This document shows positions 9,596 through 19,898 of a DNA stretch of 64,000 bases, piece by piece. Positions within the stretch are counted from its first letter, which is position 1. Every line of letters begins with the position of its first letter. The stretch is taken from the NCBI RefSeq assembly GCF_003729955.1, contig NZ_RJTX01000003.1, positions 105,297 through 169,296 on the forward strand, read 5' to 3'. The notes beneath the pieces are model-generated. The model was given only the letters and a program-made list of their open reading frames with translations. It ran no database searches and was not told the DNA's origin. The DNA comes from Chryseobacterium daecheongense (GTDB lineage: Bacteria; Bacteroidota; Bacteroidia; Flavobacteriales; Weeksellaceae). The position numbers and the translations under genes are program-made.

Positions 9596-10423
9596 ATGTC
9601 TTATACACCAGCTGCTGCAGACGTAGCAAAATTAAGAAACACAACAGGTGCAGGTATGATGGACTGCAAAAAAGCTTTAGTTGAAGCTGAAGGAGATTTC
9701 GAAAAAGCAATCGAGATCCTTAGAAAAAAAGGACAGAAAGTTGCTGCGAACAGAGCTGACAGAGAATCTACTGAAGGTGCAGTTATCGCTAGAGTAAACG
9801 AAGATAACACTTTAGGAGCTATCATCTCTTTAAATTGTGAAACTGACTTCGTTGCTAAAAACGAAGCGTTCATCGAGTTAGCTTATGAATTAGCTGAAAT
9901 GGCTATTTTTGCTGCTAACAAAGAAGAACTTTTAGCTACTGACTTCCACGGAATCACTGTTGCTGAAAAATTAGTTGAGCAAACTGGAGTTATCGGTGAG
10001 AAAATCGAGATCGGTGCTTTCGAAAGAATCGAAGGTCCATTCTTAGGAGCTTATATCCACGCTGGAAACAAAATCGCTGCTATCACAGCTCTTTCTGCTA
10101 GAGTAGATGGTGCTGATGAGGCTGCTAAAGCTGTTTCTATGCAGGTTGCTGCTATGAACCCAATTGCTCTTGATGAAACTGCTGTTTCTCAGGAAACTAT
10201 CGATAAAGAATTAGAAATCGAAAGAGAACTTTTAACTAAAGAAGGAAAACCTGCTAACATCATCGAGAACATCTTGAAAGGTAAAATGCAGAAATTCTAC
10301 AAAGAGAACACTTTGGTACACCAGGCTTTCATCAAAGACGGAAACCAATCTGTTGCTGACTACGTAAAATCTGTAAACGGAGATCTTAAAGTTACAGGAT
10401 TTATCAGAGTAAGCTTAGCTTAA
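9596..10423 (+). CDS. tsf: Translation elongation factor Ts
   Basis: EF-Ts is the guanine-nucleotide exchange factor for EF-Tu in the cytoplasm. The N-terminal UBA-like module is seen in VAKLRNTTGAGMMDCKKAL, and the EF-Tu-contacting motif in NCETDFVAKN near residue 80. Length is 275 residues, normal for Bacteroidota. The gene has its own promoter and terminator and stands alone on the plus strand. The rplM-rpsI-rpsB genes, with which tsf is usually linked through rpsB, are about 17 kb away on the opposite strand. Codon use is strongly biased (many GCT, AAA, GAA), as expected for a very highly expressed gene. Confidence 0.98.
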   Translation: MSYTPAAADVAKLRNTTGAGMMDCKKALVEAEGDFEKAIEILRKKGQKVAANRADRESTEGAVIARVNEDNTLGAIISLNCETDFVAKNEAFIELAYELAEMAIFAANKEELLATDFHGITVAEKLVEQTGVIGEKIEIGAFERIEGPFLGAYIHAGNKIAAITALSARVDGADEAAKAVSMQVAAMNPIALDETAVSQETIDKELEIERELLTKEGKPANIIENILKGKMQKFYKENTLVHQAFIKDGNQSVADYVKSVNGDLKVTGFIRVSLA

Positions 10424-10444
10424 TCAAATAATTATCCAATATAT

Positions 10445-10479
10445 AAAAATCCCGGCGAATATTTTTCCCGGGATTTTTT
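10445..10479 (+). terminator. Rho-independent terminator of tsf
   Basis: Arms AAAAATCCCGG and CCGGGATTTTT form an 11-bp stem with a 12-base loop followed by a T-run, 21 bases after the tsf stop. Confidence 0.88.
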
Positions 10480-10505
10480 GCGTTCAACAATCACCCATTT
10501 CATAA

Positions 10506-10574
10506 TTCACATATATATAAATATCAAGATTTTTGAATATTAATTTTATGTGAATAAACTTTAGGGATATCACA
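10506..10574. promoter_or_regulatory. Spaced inverted-repeat half-sites upstream of the adhesin array
   Basis: TTCACATA (10506-10513) and TATGTGAA (10547-10554) form an 8-bp inverted repeat with a 33-base spacer. A further TCACA lies at 10570-10574. The region sits 60-130 bases upstream of the -7 box of the first array gene. It could be an operator, or a chance AT-rich palindrome; no regulator is identified. Confidence 0.25.
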
Positions 10575-10633
10575 ATGTAAGTGTTTCATAATTATCTTCT
10601 CAATTTTTATATAAAAGTTTGATTATTAATGCT

Positions 10634-10641
10634 TAAATTTG
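10634..10641 (+). promoter_or_regulatory. -7 promoter box of the first array gene
   Basis: TAAATTTG lies 19 bases before the ATG at 10661. A TTTG occurs at 10618-10621 but the 12-base spacing is too short for a standard -33 element. Confidence 0.5.
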
Positions 10642-10660
10642 CTCCCCTTTATAAGAACGC

Positions 10661-13600
10661 ATGAAAAAAATTCTATCAATTGTTTTTACAGTTTTTTATT
10701 TATTCGTTAATGCTCAATTAGATACAGACCATTGGTTTGCACCGATGGCCGCAAGATCAGGAACCAATGGGCTTGAAAGTTATCTATATCTATCTACTAA
10801 TGAAACGACACCATTTTCGGTGCAGATTTATAACAATAATACTTTATTTACAACGGTACAGGTTTCTAAAGGAAATCCTGCTCAGGTAAGCATTCCGAGT
10901 GATTTCATGCTGGCTACGATACAGTCCGATCTGTTTACACCCAACACTATGGGGCTATATGTAAAAGGTCCGAAAAAGTTTTTTGCCAATTACAGATTTT
11001 CAGTTACCAATCATGCCGAAATCATTACTTCTAAAGGGTTAGCCGGGCTTGGAACCACTTTTTATGCAGCAATGGCACCTATTACTGGCACTGCACTTTA
11101 TGTGAATTCAATGATCGGAATTACAGCTACTGAAGATAATACCTCCGTTGTTGTTTCAGACTATAATCCGAACGTTATTTTCTCTGACGGGACCTCCTCT
11201 CCTACTAAAACATTTACCCTAAATAAGGGACAATCATACATCATAGATGCGATAAGTACAGATAGCTTTAATAATCTTGACGGATTAGTCGGTGCTAAGA
11301 TCGTAGCAACAAAACCTATTTCGGTAACTAATGGAAACTTCAATGGAATTTATACCAATCTGAATCTTACCAACAATGATATCCTGATGGATCAGGCTGT
11401 TCCCGTAGAAAGATTAGGGAAAGACTTCGTCGTAGTAAAAGGAAAAGGATCTGTTTCTTCAGAAATGGAGCGGGCGCTTATTATTGCAACAGAAGACAAT
11501 ACTCCTATTACCATTAATGGTGTAGCTACAGGAACCACTCTCAATGCGGGAGAATATTATATGGTGCCGAGTTCCAGCTATATCAATCAAGGAAACGGGC
11601 ATTATAATATGAGCATTTCTTCCACTAAAAATATTTATGTTTATCAGTTATTAGCTGGAGTTTCCGGAGGAAATGAATATCCGACAGGTGGATTTAATTT
11701 TATTCCGCCTTTAAGTTGTTTCATGCCTAATAAAATTGATGAAATAGGATATATCAATACCATCGGATCCCAGACATTCAATACAAAACTGAATATCATT
11801 ACTCAAACCGGAGCAGCGGTCACATTAAACGGAACCCCTATTTCGGCAACCGACGGACCTTATCCCGTAACGGGGAATCCGAATTGGGTTAGTTATTCTG
11901 TTGCGAATGTTTCCGGAAATATCACGGTAAATTCTACTAAATCCGTTACAGCAGGGATTGCAGCAGGAAGCGGTGCAGTAGGTTATGGAGGCTATTTTGC
12001 AGGATTCTCTTCTGTTCCGGCTATTTCCAAAACCGGAGACTGTTACACAGGAGTATTGCTTCAGGTAGATAATACATATGATGCCTATCAATGGTATTTA
12101 AATGGGAACCCAATTCCGGGAGCAACTTCATATTCTATCAATCCAGAATTATATGGAACTGGAACTTATACTTGTTTAATTACCAAAAACAATTGTGAAT
12201 CCAAGCTTACCAATCCTTATAATTATACATTATGTCCTCCTATTACAACCACTACTTTTAATATTGGTTCATGTAATACCAAAGTGATTTCTCCGGTTTT
12301 CACTGCATCAGCACAAACCATTGTTCCCTCTCATACTAGCATTATCGCACCTCCTTCTTCAGGAACAGCCACTGTAAATCCAACAACAGGACAAATTACC
12401 TATACTCCGAATACAGGACTTACTGCAGATACTACAGATTCTTTTGTATACTATGTGGAAGGAAATGGTAATCCTGCTGATTTTGAATATTTTAAAATCA
12501 TTGTCAATATTGATGTTTTACAGGTAAACAATGCCTCTTTAACATCTTGTACTGATGCTAACGGTAATGGAACATTTAACTTGACCAACGCAGTTGTTAC
12601 TTCTGATACCGGAACTACTGTAACTTATTTTACCAATTCCAATCTAACCGGACAGATTACTGCTCCGGCTACTTATACTGGTCCGGCAGGAACCGTATAT
12701 GCGAATGTAACCTCGTCGCTCGGGTGTTCTAAAATAGCTCAGATAACATTAACGACCAATCCGGCACCTAACATTAACATCAATAATTTTAATGCTAATC
12801 TTTGTGATGATAATTTTGATGGAATTATTAACGTTAATTTTGCAAGCATTACTCCACAGATCGTAAATAACTCTACGAGCTTTAACGTAAGATATTATCT
12901 TGTGCAAGCAGATGCCAATGCAGGAAATAATAATACATTACCTGTTAACTGGACTTATACAGCCAATACTACGGTTTATGTAAGAGTAGATCCGGCTGTT
13001 CCTAATGAATGTCCTACTGTTTTTGGCCAGATCAATTTCAAAATCGGAAACAAAATTACTTTATTGAGCAGCAATGTAAGTGTAAATGTCTGTGATAATG
13101 ATATTAACGGTTCAGAAAATATCAACCTTAATGATTATAAAGGTCTTTTCACTGCCGATCCTAATGTAACATTAACTTTTTATACCACATTGGCCAATGC
13201 ACAGACCACAACCAATGCAATCCCCGCTACACAAATTTTACAGACAACCAACACTTATTATGTAAGATTTGTGAGTCCTACGGAATGTCCAAATACCGGA
13301 GTTTTAACATTAACTTTAAAATCTCCTAAAAAATCTGATATTCTGCATGATCAGGTGGTATGTCCGGGTGAAAAAGTAACACTTGACCCTGGAGCAGGGT
13401 TTACTTCATATTTATGGAGTACAGGAGCTACAACACAAACCATATTAGTGGGAGCAGGAAGTTATTATGTAGATTTAGGATTCAACGGATGTGTGTACCG
13501 TCAGCATGTGAATGTAACTGTTGCCCAAAGTCCTACCATTACCAGTATTGAAACATCGGGCGCCAATGCTACCATTCATGTTTCCGGAGGAACTCCTCCT

Positions 13601-14008
13601 CATCAATATTCTTTGAATGGAATTGATTATCAACCTTCTAACCTCTTTATAGGTCTTCCAAGAGGAATTCATAAAGTATATGTCTTGGGAGCTGATGGGT
13701 GCATACCTGTTACTAAAGAATTTTTGATTTTAAATCTTATCAATGCCATCACCCCTAATGGCGACGGCATCAATGATGTTTTAAATTATTCTGATTTAAG
13801 AATTAAACAGAATGTCAGTATAGAGGTCGTTGACCGATACGGAGCTCCCGTTTACAGGTCTTCTGATAAAAACTATACATGGGATGGAAAGTCAGGAGGA
13901 AGAAGTCTTCCTACTGGAACTTACTGGTATCTTTTGAAGTGGACAGAGCCTGACACCAAATTACCAGTTTCATATTCCGGCTGGCTTTTAATTAAGAATA
14001 GAGAGTGA
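10661..14008 (+). CDS. T9SS type B surface protein with IgGFc-binding-like N-terminus (array member A)
   Basis: This 1115-residue protein is predicted to be exported by Sec (MKKILSIVFTVFYLFVNAQ) and then through T9SS to the cell surface. Residues about 25-450 look like the IgGFc-binding N-terminal domain: repeated ATEDNT, LNKGQSYII, and GAKIVATKPISVTNG. An Ig-like domain follows (from 461, YDAYQWYLNGNPIPGATSY), then a tandem bacterial-Ig/cadherin-like domain with SGTATVNPTTGQITYTPN. Two domains starting CDDNFDG and CDNDING come next, then a SprB-like repeat (SGGTPPHQYSLNGIDYQ). The gliding-motility-type C-terminal domain starts near 1026 with NAITPNGDGIND and ends GWLLIKNRE. A role as adhesin or binding protein is inferred. 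It is closest to the fourth array member. Confidence 0.85.
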   Translation: MKKILSIVFTVFYLFVNAQLDTDHWFAPMAARSGTNGLESYLYLSTNETTPFSVQIYNNNTLFTTVQVSKGNPAQVSIPSDFMLATIQSDLFTPNTMGLYVKGPKKFFANYRFSVTNHAEIITSKGLAGLGTTFYAAMAPITGTALYVNSMIGITATEDNTSVVVSDYNPNVIFSDGTSSPTKTFTLNKGQSYIIDAISTDSFNNLDGLVGAKIVATKPISVTNGNFNGIYTNLNLTNNDILMDQAVPVERLGKDFVVVKGKGSVSSEMERALIIATEDNTPITINGVATGTTLNAGEYYMVPSSSYINQGNGHYNMSISSTKNIYVYQLLAGVSGGNEYPTGGFNFIPPLSCFMPNKIDEIGYINTIGSQTFNTKLNIITQTGAAVTLNGTPISATDGPYPVTGNPNWVSYSVANVSGNITVNSTKSVTAGIAAGSGAVGYGGYFAGFSSVPAISKTGDCYTGVLLQVDNTYDAYQWYLNGNPIPGATSYSINPELYGTGTYTCLITKNNCESKLTNPYNYTLCPPITTTTFNIGSCNTKVISPVFTASAQTIVPSHTSIIAPPSSGTATVNPTTGQITYTPNTGLTADTTDSFVYYVEGNGNPADFEYFKIIVNIDVLQVNNASLTSCTDANGNGTFNLTNAVVTSDTGTTVTYFTNSNLTGQITAPATYTGPAGTVYANVTSSLGCSKIAQITLTTNPAPNININNFNANLCDDNFDGIINVNFASITPQIVNNSTSFNVRYYLVQADANAGNNNTLPVNWTYTANTTVYVRVDPAVPNECPTVFGQINFKIGNKITLLSSNVSVNVCDNDINGSENINLNDYKGLFTADPNVTLTFYTTLANAQTTTNAIPATQILQTTNTYYVRFVSPTECPNTGVLTLTLKSPKKSDILHDQVVCPGEKVTLDPGAGFTSYLWSTGATTQTILVGAGSYYVDLGFNGCVYRQHVNVTVAQSPTITSIETSGANATIHVSGGTPPHQYSLNGIDYQPSNLFIGLPRGIHKVYVLGADGCIPVTKEFLILNLINAITPNGDGINDVLNYSDLRIKQNVSIEVVDRYGAPVYRSSDKNYTWDGKSGGRSLPTGTYWYLLKWTEPDTKLPVSYSGWLLIKNRE

Positions 14009-14056
14009 TTTTTTAATTTTCTTTATAATTTATTAAGAATATTTCAAATATTATTT

Positions 14057-14064
14057 TAATTTTG
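14057..14064 (+). promoter_or_regulatory. -7 promoter box of the second array gene
   Basis: TAATTTTG lies 22 bases before the ATG at 14087. The leader after it (AAATCCTAATTCCACACTT) closely matches the leader of the third array gene. Confidence 0.6.
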
Positions 14065-14086
14065 TAGAAATCCTAATTCCACACTT

Positions 14087-16918
14087 ATGAAAAGATTTCT
14101 ACTTAGTTTAGTATTAGTTTTTTTAACAATTAATACGCTCTTTGCTCAAAGGGATACAGAACATTGGATAGCGCCGTACTATACGACCGCAGGTTCATAT
14201 ACCAATACCATCTATCTGTCTACAGATTCTACTGTTCCGTTTGATGTAAAGATTTATACCAACAACAATCCAACCCCTCTTACTACGCTTACTATTAGTA
14301 AAGGAGACCCGAAGACTTATACAGTTACCGCTACTGATATTGCAGGAACTGCAACTGCAGATGCATTCCAAGTAATCGGTAAAGGTTTATATCTTAAAGC
14401 AGATAAGCCTTTTTACTGCAGCTTAAGAATGGCTAATGGCTCTCACGGTGAGATTGTAACAAGTAAAGGAAAAGCTGGTATTGGTAAGACTTTTCACGTT
14501 GCAGCAAGCCCTAACTCTCCAGGAACAGGTTATAATTTTACAGCAGGGGTTCTGGCAACAGAAGATAATACTACTGTAACCGTATCATGGGCAACTCCGG
14601 GAATAGTATTCGTTGGAGGAACTCCTACAGGAAACACCCACACCTTTGTATTAAATAAAGGTAAATCATTTCTTTTAACAGGAAGTACTGCTACAGCAGC
14701 TAACTCTACAGGGTTTATCGGAGCAAAAATTGTATCGGACAAACCCATAACCTTAACAAACGGAAGCGTTAATGGTAACTTTGGAGCCGGAGGTTCTTCA
14801 GGTTCGGATGCCATTCTGGATCAGGCGGTTCCGGTTGACCGACTTGGAAATACTTTTGCTATGGTAAAAACCAAGTCGACCGATCCAAGTGAAAACATGG
14901 AAGGAGGTCTTATTATTGCAACCGAAGACAACACTCAGATATTTGTAAATGGTTCTACTACCCCTTTAGCTACAATCAATGCCGGACAATGGTACAGAAT
15001 CAACGAAACCAATTATGTTGAGCAGACGGCAGGAAGCGGCCACTTCAACATGTTTATTTCTACTTCAAAGAATGTATACTTATACCAATTAGTAGGTGTA
15101 GGAACTGAAAATAACACTGGAGGATTCAACTATATTCCACCATTGAACTGTTTCTTACCTAGAAAAATTGATGAGATAGGAAAGATTAATGAAATGCCTG
15201 GTTCTACCGGAGCCATTAATTTAAAATTAAATGTCGTTACCGAAACCGGTGCTACCGTTTTGGTAAATGGTATCCCTCCGACAGCAGCTCAGGGACCTTA
15301 TCCATTAACAGGTAATACCCTATGGCAAACCTATGAAATTCCAATACCAGCAGCACCGATCGCCAATCTTACCATTACTTCTACAAAAGCAGTAACAGCG
15401 GGGATCAACGGAGGATATAGTACTGCCGGTTACGGAGGTTATTTTGCAGGTTTCTCTTCCATTCCTGTAATTGCTAAGAAAACAGGAGAATGTGTTCCTG
15501 GAATTATATTAGAAGTAGACGATGGTTATGATACATATCAATGGCAATTGAATGGCGCTGCTATTCCTGGTGCTACATCTTCTACCTATTCTCCTACACA
15601 AGCCGGTAACTATACGGTGAAGGTGACTATGGGATCATGTCAGGCTGCAGTAACACCAATTTACAAAGTGTATACTTGTTTAAAAAAGACAACTACTGCA
15701 TTGAACATTTGTGCTACTAAAGTTATCACACCGACATTCTCATCTTCTACACAAACTCCGGTAGCAAGTACTGTAACAATACTTACACCACCAGCACATG
15801 GTACTGCAACTTTAAATCCGGTAACAGGTGCTATTACTTACGTTCCTAATGCCAACTATTTAGGTTCTGATCAAATCGTTTATCAGTTCTGTGGTAATGC
15901 TGCCGAGTTTATTGACTGCGAACAGGTCACTTTAAATCTTACAGTAGTTCCTTTTGTGGTAAAAGATGCGGTAATAAAAGCTTGTCAATATGACAATGAT
16001 CCTGCTGCTCTGTTTGATCTTACATCAGCAAATATTATTACCCCTGTACCAGGAGTAACTATTATCAAAAAATATTACCCTAGCATGATTGACCTGAACG
16101 CAGGAAGCAATCAGATTATGGATCCGGAACATTATGCTTCAGCAGGTGGTTTCGTATATGTAAAAGTAACAACCAATGAAGGATGTTCTGCTATATCAAA
16201 AATTGAATTGATAGCACTTCCTATCAAAAAGTCTCCTCTTCTTGTTGATCAGTATATCTGTATTGAAGACAGAACAACTCTGAATGCAGGACCTGGCTAT
16301 AACTCATATGAATGGAACACAGGGGCTACAACACCTTCTATCCAGGGAGTTGGAGTTGGAGAATATTGGGTTATTCTTGAAAACAACGGATGTTCTATTA
16401 AACAATTTGTACGTGTAAGAAAATCTCAGGATCCTGTGATCACAGAAATCCAGATTACAAATAACTCAGCAACTGTTATCGTAAGTGGAGGCAAAGCTCC
16501 ATACAAATATGCCGTAGACGGAACAACCAATTGGCAAGATTCCAATATATTCAATAATCTTTCCAGAGGTCAGCATACATTCTATGTAAAAGATGCTTAC
16601 GATTGTACCCCTATCTCAGTTGAAATCACTGTACCAAATCTTATTAACGCCATCACTCCAAACGGAGACAATGTAAATGATTATATTGATTACAGCGAAC
16701 TATCTTATAAGAATGATCTTAGCTTTATGATCTATGACAGATACGGGAATAAGGTATTTACCGGTGACAAATTCAACAATTATAAATGGGATGGAAGACA
16801 TTCTAACAAAAAGATTTTAACTGGAACGTATTGGTACCATATTAACTGGACTGAGCCAAATGCAGAAAAGACCCCAATCAAGTACACTGGTTGGATACTG
16901 GTTAAGAACAGAGAATAA
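14087..16918 (+). CDS. T9SS type B surface protein with IgGFc-binding-like N-terminus (array member B)
   Basis: This 943-residue protein has the same plan as its neighbours. A signal peptide ends at LFAQ, and the IgGFc-binding-like region covers roughly 25-455 (DTEHWIAPYY, ATEDNTTVTV, LNKGKSFLL, GAKIVSDKPITLTNG). An Ig-like domain with YDTYQWQLNGAAIPGATSS begins near 468, followed by a tandem Ig/cadherin-like domain with HGTATLNPVTGAITYVPN. It lacks the two CDDNxDG domains of the outer array members. The SprB-like repeat (GGKAPYKYAVDG) precedes a type B sorting domain from about 853 (NAITPNGDNVNDYIDYS). It is most like the next gene. Ligand and function are unknown; surface attachment is inferred. 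Confidence 0.85.
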   Translation: MKRFLLSLVLVFLTINTLFAQRDTEHWIAPYYTTAGSYTNTIYLSTDSTVPFDVKIYTNNNPTPLTTLTISKGDPKTYTVTATDIAGTATADAFQVIGKGLYLKADKPFYCSLRMANGSHGEIVTSKGKAGIGKTFHVAASPNSPGTGYNFTAGVLATEDNTTVTVSWATPGIVFVGGTPTGNTHTFVLNKGKSFLLTGSTATAANSTGFIGAKIVSDKPITLTNGSVNGNFGAGGSSGSDAILDQAVPVDRLGNTFAMVKTKSTDPSENMEGGLIIATEDNTQIFVNGSTTPLATINAGQWYRINETNYVEQTAGSGHFNMFISTSKNVYLYQLVGVGTENNTGGFNYIPPLNCFLPRKIDEIGKINEMPGSTGAINLKLNVVTETGATVLVNGIPPTAAQGPYPLTGNTLWQTYEIPIPAAPIANLTITSTKAVTAGINGGYSTAGYGGYFAGFSSIPVIAKKTGECVPGIILEVDDGYDTYQWQLNGAAIPGATSSTYSPTQAGNYTVKVTMGSCQAAVTPIYKVYTCLKKTTTALNICATKVITPTFSSSTQTPVASTVTILTPPAHGTATLNPVTGAITYVPNANYLGSDQIVYQFCGNAAEFIDCEQVTLNLTVVPFVVKDAVIKACQYDNDPAALFDLTSANIITPVPGVTIIKKYYPSMIDLNAGSNQIMDPEHYASAGGFVYVKVTTNEGCSAISKIELIALPIKKSPLLVDQYICIEDRTTLNAGPGYNSYEWNTGATTPSIQGVGVGEYWVILENNGCSIKQFVRVRKSQDPVITEIQITNNSATVIVSGGKAPYKYAVDGTTNWQDSNIFNNLSRGQHTFYVKDAYDCTPISVEITVPNLINAITPNGDNVNDYIDYSELSYKNDLSFMIYDRYGNKVFTGDKFNNYKWDGRHSNKKILTGTYWYHINWTEPNAEKTPIKYTGWILVKNRE

Positions 16919-16937
16919 ACTTTTTTAAAAAAATTAC

Positions 16938-16968
16938 AAACCACGATAATAAAAATCGTGGTTTTTTG
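16938..16968 (+). terminator. Rho-independent terminator after array member B
   Basis: AACCACGAT and ATCGTGGTT form a 9-bp stem with a 7-base loop and a T-run. The same stem sequence recurs after the next array gene. Confidence 0.85.
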
Positions 16969-17032
16969 TTTTATTAATACTTTTCAATGTTTTTTTTGAG
17001 AATTATTTTTAACGTTATATTAAATATTCTAG

Positions 17033-17040
17033 TATTTTTG
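17033..17040 (+). promoter_or_regulatory. -7 promoter box of the third array gene
   Basis: TATTTTTG followed by C lies 23 bases before the ATG. The leader AAATCCTAAATTCCACGCTT is nearly identical to that of the second array gene. Confidence 0.6.
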
Positions 17041-17063
17041 CATAAATCCTAAATTCCACGCTT

Positions 17064-19877
17064 ATGAAAAAATTTCTACTCTCTTTTGTATTAATTTTAT
17101 TATCATGCAGCACATTATTCGCCCAAAGAGATACAGATCACTGGTTTGCACCATATTTTGCATCTACCACAGGCTATAATCATGCGTTGTATTTTTCTAC
17201 AGATTCCACGACACCTTTTGAGGTGAAGATTTACAGCAACAATACTCAAATCGGAGCTGTAACGATTAGTAAAGGAGCGCCACAATCATTCACTTTGGGA
17301 GGAGCCTTTATTCAAACTACCGCCGCTTCAAGTGCAGCAGTTCCTGCCAATATAGGAGTTTACACTAAAGGGGATAAACCTTATTTCTGTAGTTTGAGGA
17401 TCGCTCAAAGTGCGCATGGTGAGATTGTGACAAGTAAAGGAAAGGCCGGAATCGGAACTAAGTTCTACGCTGCCGCTACTCCTTTGATGTATAGTTCAAC
17501 TGCCAATAACTTCACTACCGGAATTATGGCAACTGAAGATAATACGACTGTTACGGTTTCAGGATATGATCCGAACGTACAGTTCATCAATGTATCTACT
17601 CCAACTCCATTAACTCTTACTGTAAATTTAAATAAAGGGCAGTCCTATATTTTAGCAGGTTTAGCAAACATTGTGGCCAACCAGACAGGGTTCATAGGGG
17701 CTAAGATTGAATCTAATAAACCGATTTCCGTTACCAATGGTAATGCTAACGGATTTTATGCGACGGGTACTAATGATGGTTCCGACCTTATCATGGACCA
17801 ATCCGTACCTACCGATCGTCTTGGGAATGAGTTTGCTATGGTAAAGAGTATTTCCACCAGTACAGCTAATATGGAAGGAGGAATTATTGTAGCAACAGAT
17901 AATAATACTGAAATTTATATTAATAATGGTACCACTCCTGTTGCAACCATCAATGAAGGAGATTATTACAGAATTTTAGCAAATGCTTATGCTACACAAA
18001 CAGGGGGACATTCCAACATGTATATCCGTACGACTAAGAATGTATATTTATATCAATTAATTGGCGCAGGATCTGCTAATAACACAGGAGGCTATAACTA
18101 TATACCACCATTGAACTGTTTCTTACCAAGAAAAATTGATGAAATCGGTAAGATCAATGAAATGCCTACCATTACATCAGCTATAACATTAAAACTTAAT
18201 ATTTTAACAGAAGCAGGTGCTGCTGTAACCGTGAATGGTGTAACGCCTACTGCTGCACAGGGACCTTTCCCACTTACCGGAAACAACCAATGGGTAACTT
18301 ATGCTATCCAGGGAATTACCGGGAATGTTGCCGTTACATCCACTAAAGCTGTAACAGCAGGTGTAAATGGAGGATATAGTACAGCCGGTTATGGTGGTTA
18401 TTTTGCAGGTTTCTCATCTATCCCATTAATTTCTAAGCAAACAGGAGATTGCATTCCTGGTATCGTATTAGAAGTGGATGATAGTTATGATACATACCAA
18501 TGGTTCTTGAATGGTAACCCTATTCCTGGAGCTACAAGTAACTCTTATACTCCTACTCAGGCAGGTAATTATACGGCAAGAATTACAGTAGGAAGCTGTC
18601 CTCCAGCCATAACACCTGTATATAAAGTGTTCACTTGCTTATTTGAAAGTACAAAATCACTTACAGTTTGTGAAGGCTACCAGACAATTGTTCCTGAGTT
18701 TAGCAGCTCTACTCAAACTTATGTTCCGGGAACTGTAACTATTGTAACGCCTCCAACCAATGGTACAGCAACATTAGATCCGGTAACCGGAGCGATCAAC
18801 TATACTCCAAACTTTGGATATTTTGGTCCGGATTCAATGGTGTATAAATTCTGCGGCAATGCCCCTGAATTTATCGACTGTGAAAAAGTCACTTTAAATT
18901 TAACAGTTTCTAAAAGTCCTGTTGTTAATAATGCAAATTTAAGATCTTGTTTTATTGAATCTAATCCTGCAACAGCGTTATTTAATCTTACGGTAGCTAC
19001 AGTAACTTCAGAAACCGGAGTTACCAAAGAATATTATCCGTCTCCTACCGATGCGGTAAATGGAACAAACCAGATAACAAACCCTAATAATTATATTGCT
19101 CCTACAGGTGTTGCGTATGTAAAAGTTATCAACGCTAACGGATGTTATAAAGTAGCAGAAATTACCCTTACCGTTTTGCCTCCTGTGAAATCTGCTGTAT
19201 TGGAGGATAAAATCATCTGTATGGAAGATAAAACGACATTAGATGCAGGACCAGGATTTGTATCTTACTTATGGAGTACTGGAGCAACCACACAGTCTAT
19301 TAACAACGTAGGTGTTGGAACTTATTGGGTTAAATTAAAAACAGGAGAGTGTTTCACTACTCAGACTGTAAAAGTTTATCCTGCAGAACAACCTGTTATT
19401 TCAAACATTGATATTTCAAATACTACTGTAACGGTAACTGTGGTTGGAGGAACTGCTCCTTATAAATATTCAATTGATAATATCAACTGGCAAGACTCCA
19501 ATGTGTTTACAGATGTAGCGAGAGGTGATGTCAAAGTATATGTAAAAGATGCTTATGACTGTGAGCCAATAGATGTGGCAATTACAATTCCTAACTTGAT
19601 CAACGTAATCACTCCAAACGAAGACGGAATTAATGATTTTGTGGATTATTCCGCATTAGCAACTAAGAATAATTTAGTATTCAATATCTTCGACAGATAC
19701 GGAAGCAAAATTTACCAGGCTGATAAATCCAACGGCTATAAGTGGAACGGAACTTCAAACGGAACCAAGAGAGTACAAACAGGTAACTATTGGTTTGAAA
19801 TCGGATGGAATGAACCGAACAGCAAACAAACGCCAATTAAATTCACTGGTTGGATATTAGTGAAAAACAGAGAATAA
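17064..19877 (+). CDS. T9SS type B surface protein with IgGFc-binding-like N-terminus (array member B')
   Basis: This 937-residue protein is a close paralogue of the preceding gene, sharing stretches such as LNCFLPRKIDEIGKINEMP and GGYSTAGYGGYFAGFSSIP. The domain order is signal peptide (ending LFAQ), IgGFc-binding-like region (about 25-450), Ig-like domain from 461 (YDTYQWFLNGNPIPGATSN), tandem Ig/cadherin-like domain (NGTATLDPVTGAINYTPN), an SYLWSTGATTQS Ig-like domain, a SprB-like repeat and the type B sorting domain from about 846 (NVITPNEDGINDFVDYS). The leader, hairpin terminator and protein are all shared with the preceding gene, so a recent segmental duplication is likely. Function is inferred to be surface binding. 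Confidence 0.85.
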   Translation: MKKFLLSFVLILLSCSTLFAQRDTDHWFAPYFASTTGYNHALYFSTDSTTPFEVKIYSNNTQIGAVTISKGAPQSFTLGGAFIQTTAASSAAVPANIGVYTKGDKPYFCSLRIAQSAHGEIVTSKGKAGIGTKFYAAATPLMYSSTANNFTTGIMATEDNTTVTVSGYDPNVQFINVSTPTPLTLTVNLNKGQSYILAGLANIVANQTGFIGAKIESNKPISVTNGNANGFYATGTNDGSDLIMDQSVPTDRLGNEFAMVKSISTSTANMEGGIIVATDNNTEIYINNGTTPVATINEGDYYRILANAYATQTGGHSNMYIRTTKNVYLYQLIGAGSANNTGGYNYIPPLNCFLPRKIDEIGKINEMPTITSAITLKLNILTEAGAAVTVNGVTPTAAQGPFPLTGNNQWVTYAIQGITGNVAVTSTKAVTAGVNGGYSTAGYGGYFAGFSSIPLISKQTGDCIPGIVLEVDDSYDTYQWFLNGNPIPGATSNSYTPTQAGNYTARITVGSCPPAITPVYKVFTCLFESTKSLTVCEGYQTIVPEFSSSTQTYVPGTVTIVTPPTNGTATLDPVTGAINYTPNFGYFGPDSMVYKFCGNAPEFIDCEKVTLNLTVSKSPVVNNANLRSCFIESNPATALFNLTVATVTSETGVTKEYYPSPTDAVNGTNQITNPNNYIAPTGVAYVKVINANGCYKVAEITLTVLPPVKSAVLEDKIICMEDKTTLDAGPGFVSYLWSTGATTQSINNVGVGTYWVKLKTGECFTTQTVKVYPAEQPVISNIDISNTTVTVTVVGGTAPYKYSIDNINWQDSNVFTDVARGDVKVYVKDAYDCEPIDVAITIPNLINVITPNEDGINDFVDYSALATKNNLVFNIFDRYGSKIYQADKSNGYKWNGTSNGTKRVQTGNYWFEIGWNEPNSKQTPIKFTGWILVKNRE

Positions 19878-19898
19878 TCCTCTTATTAATATTTTATA

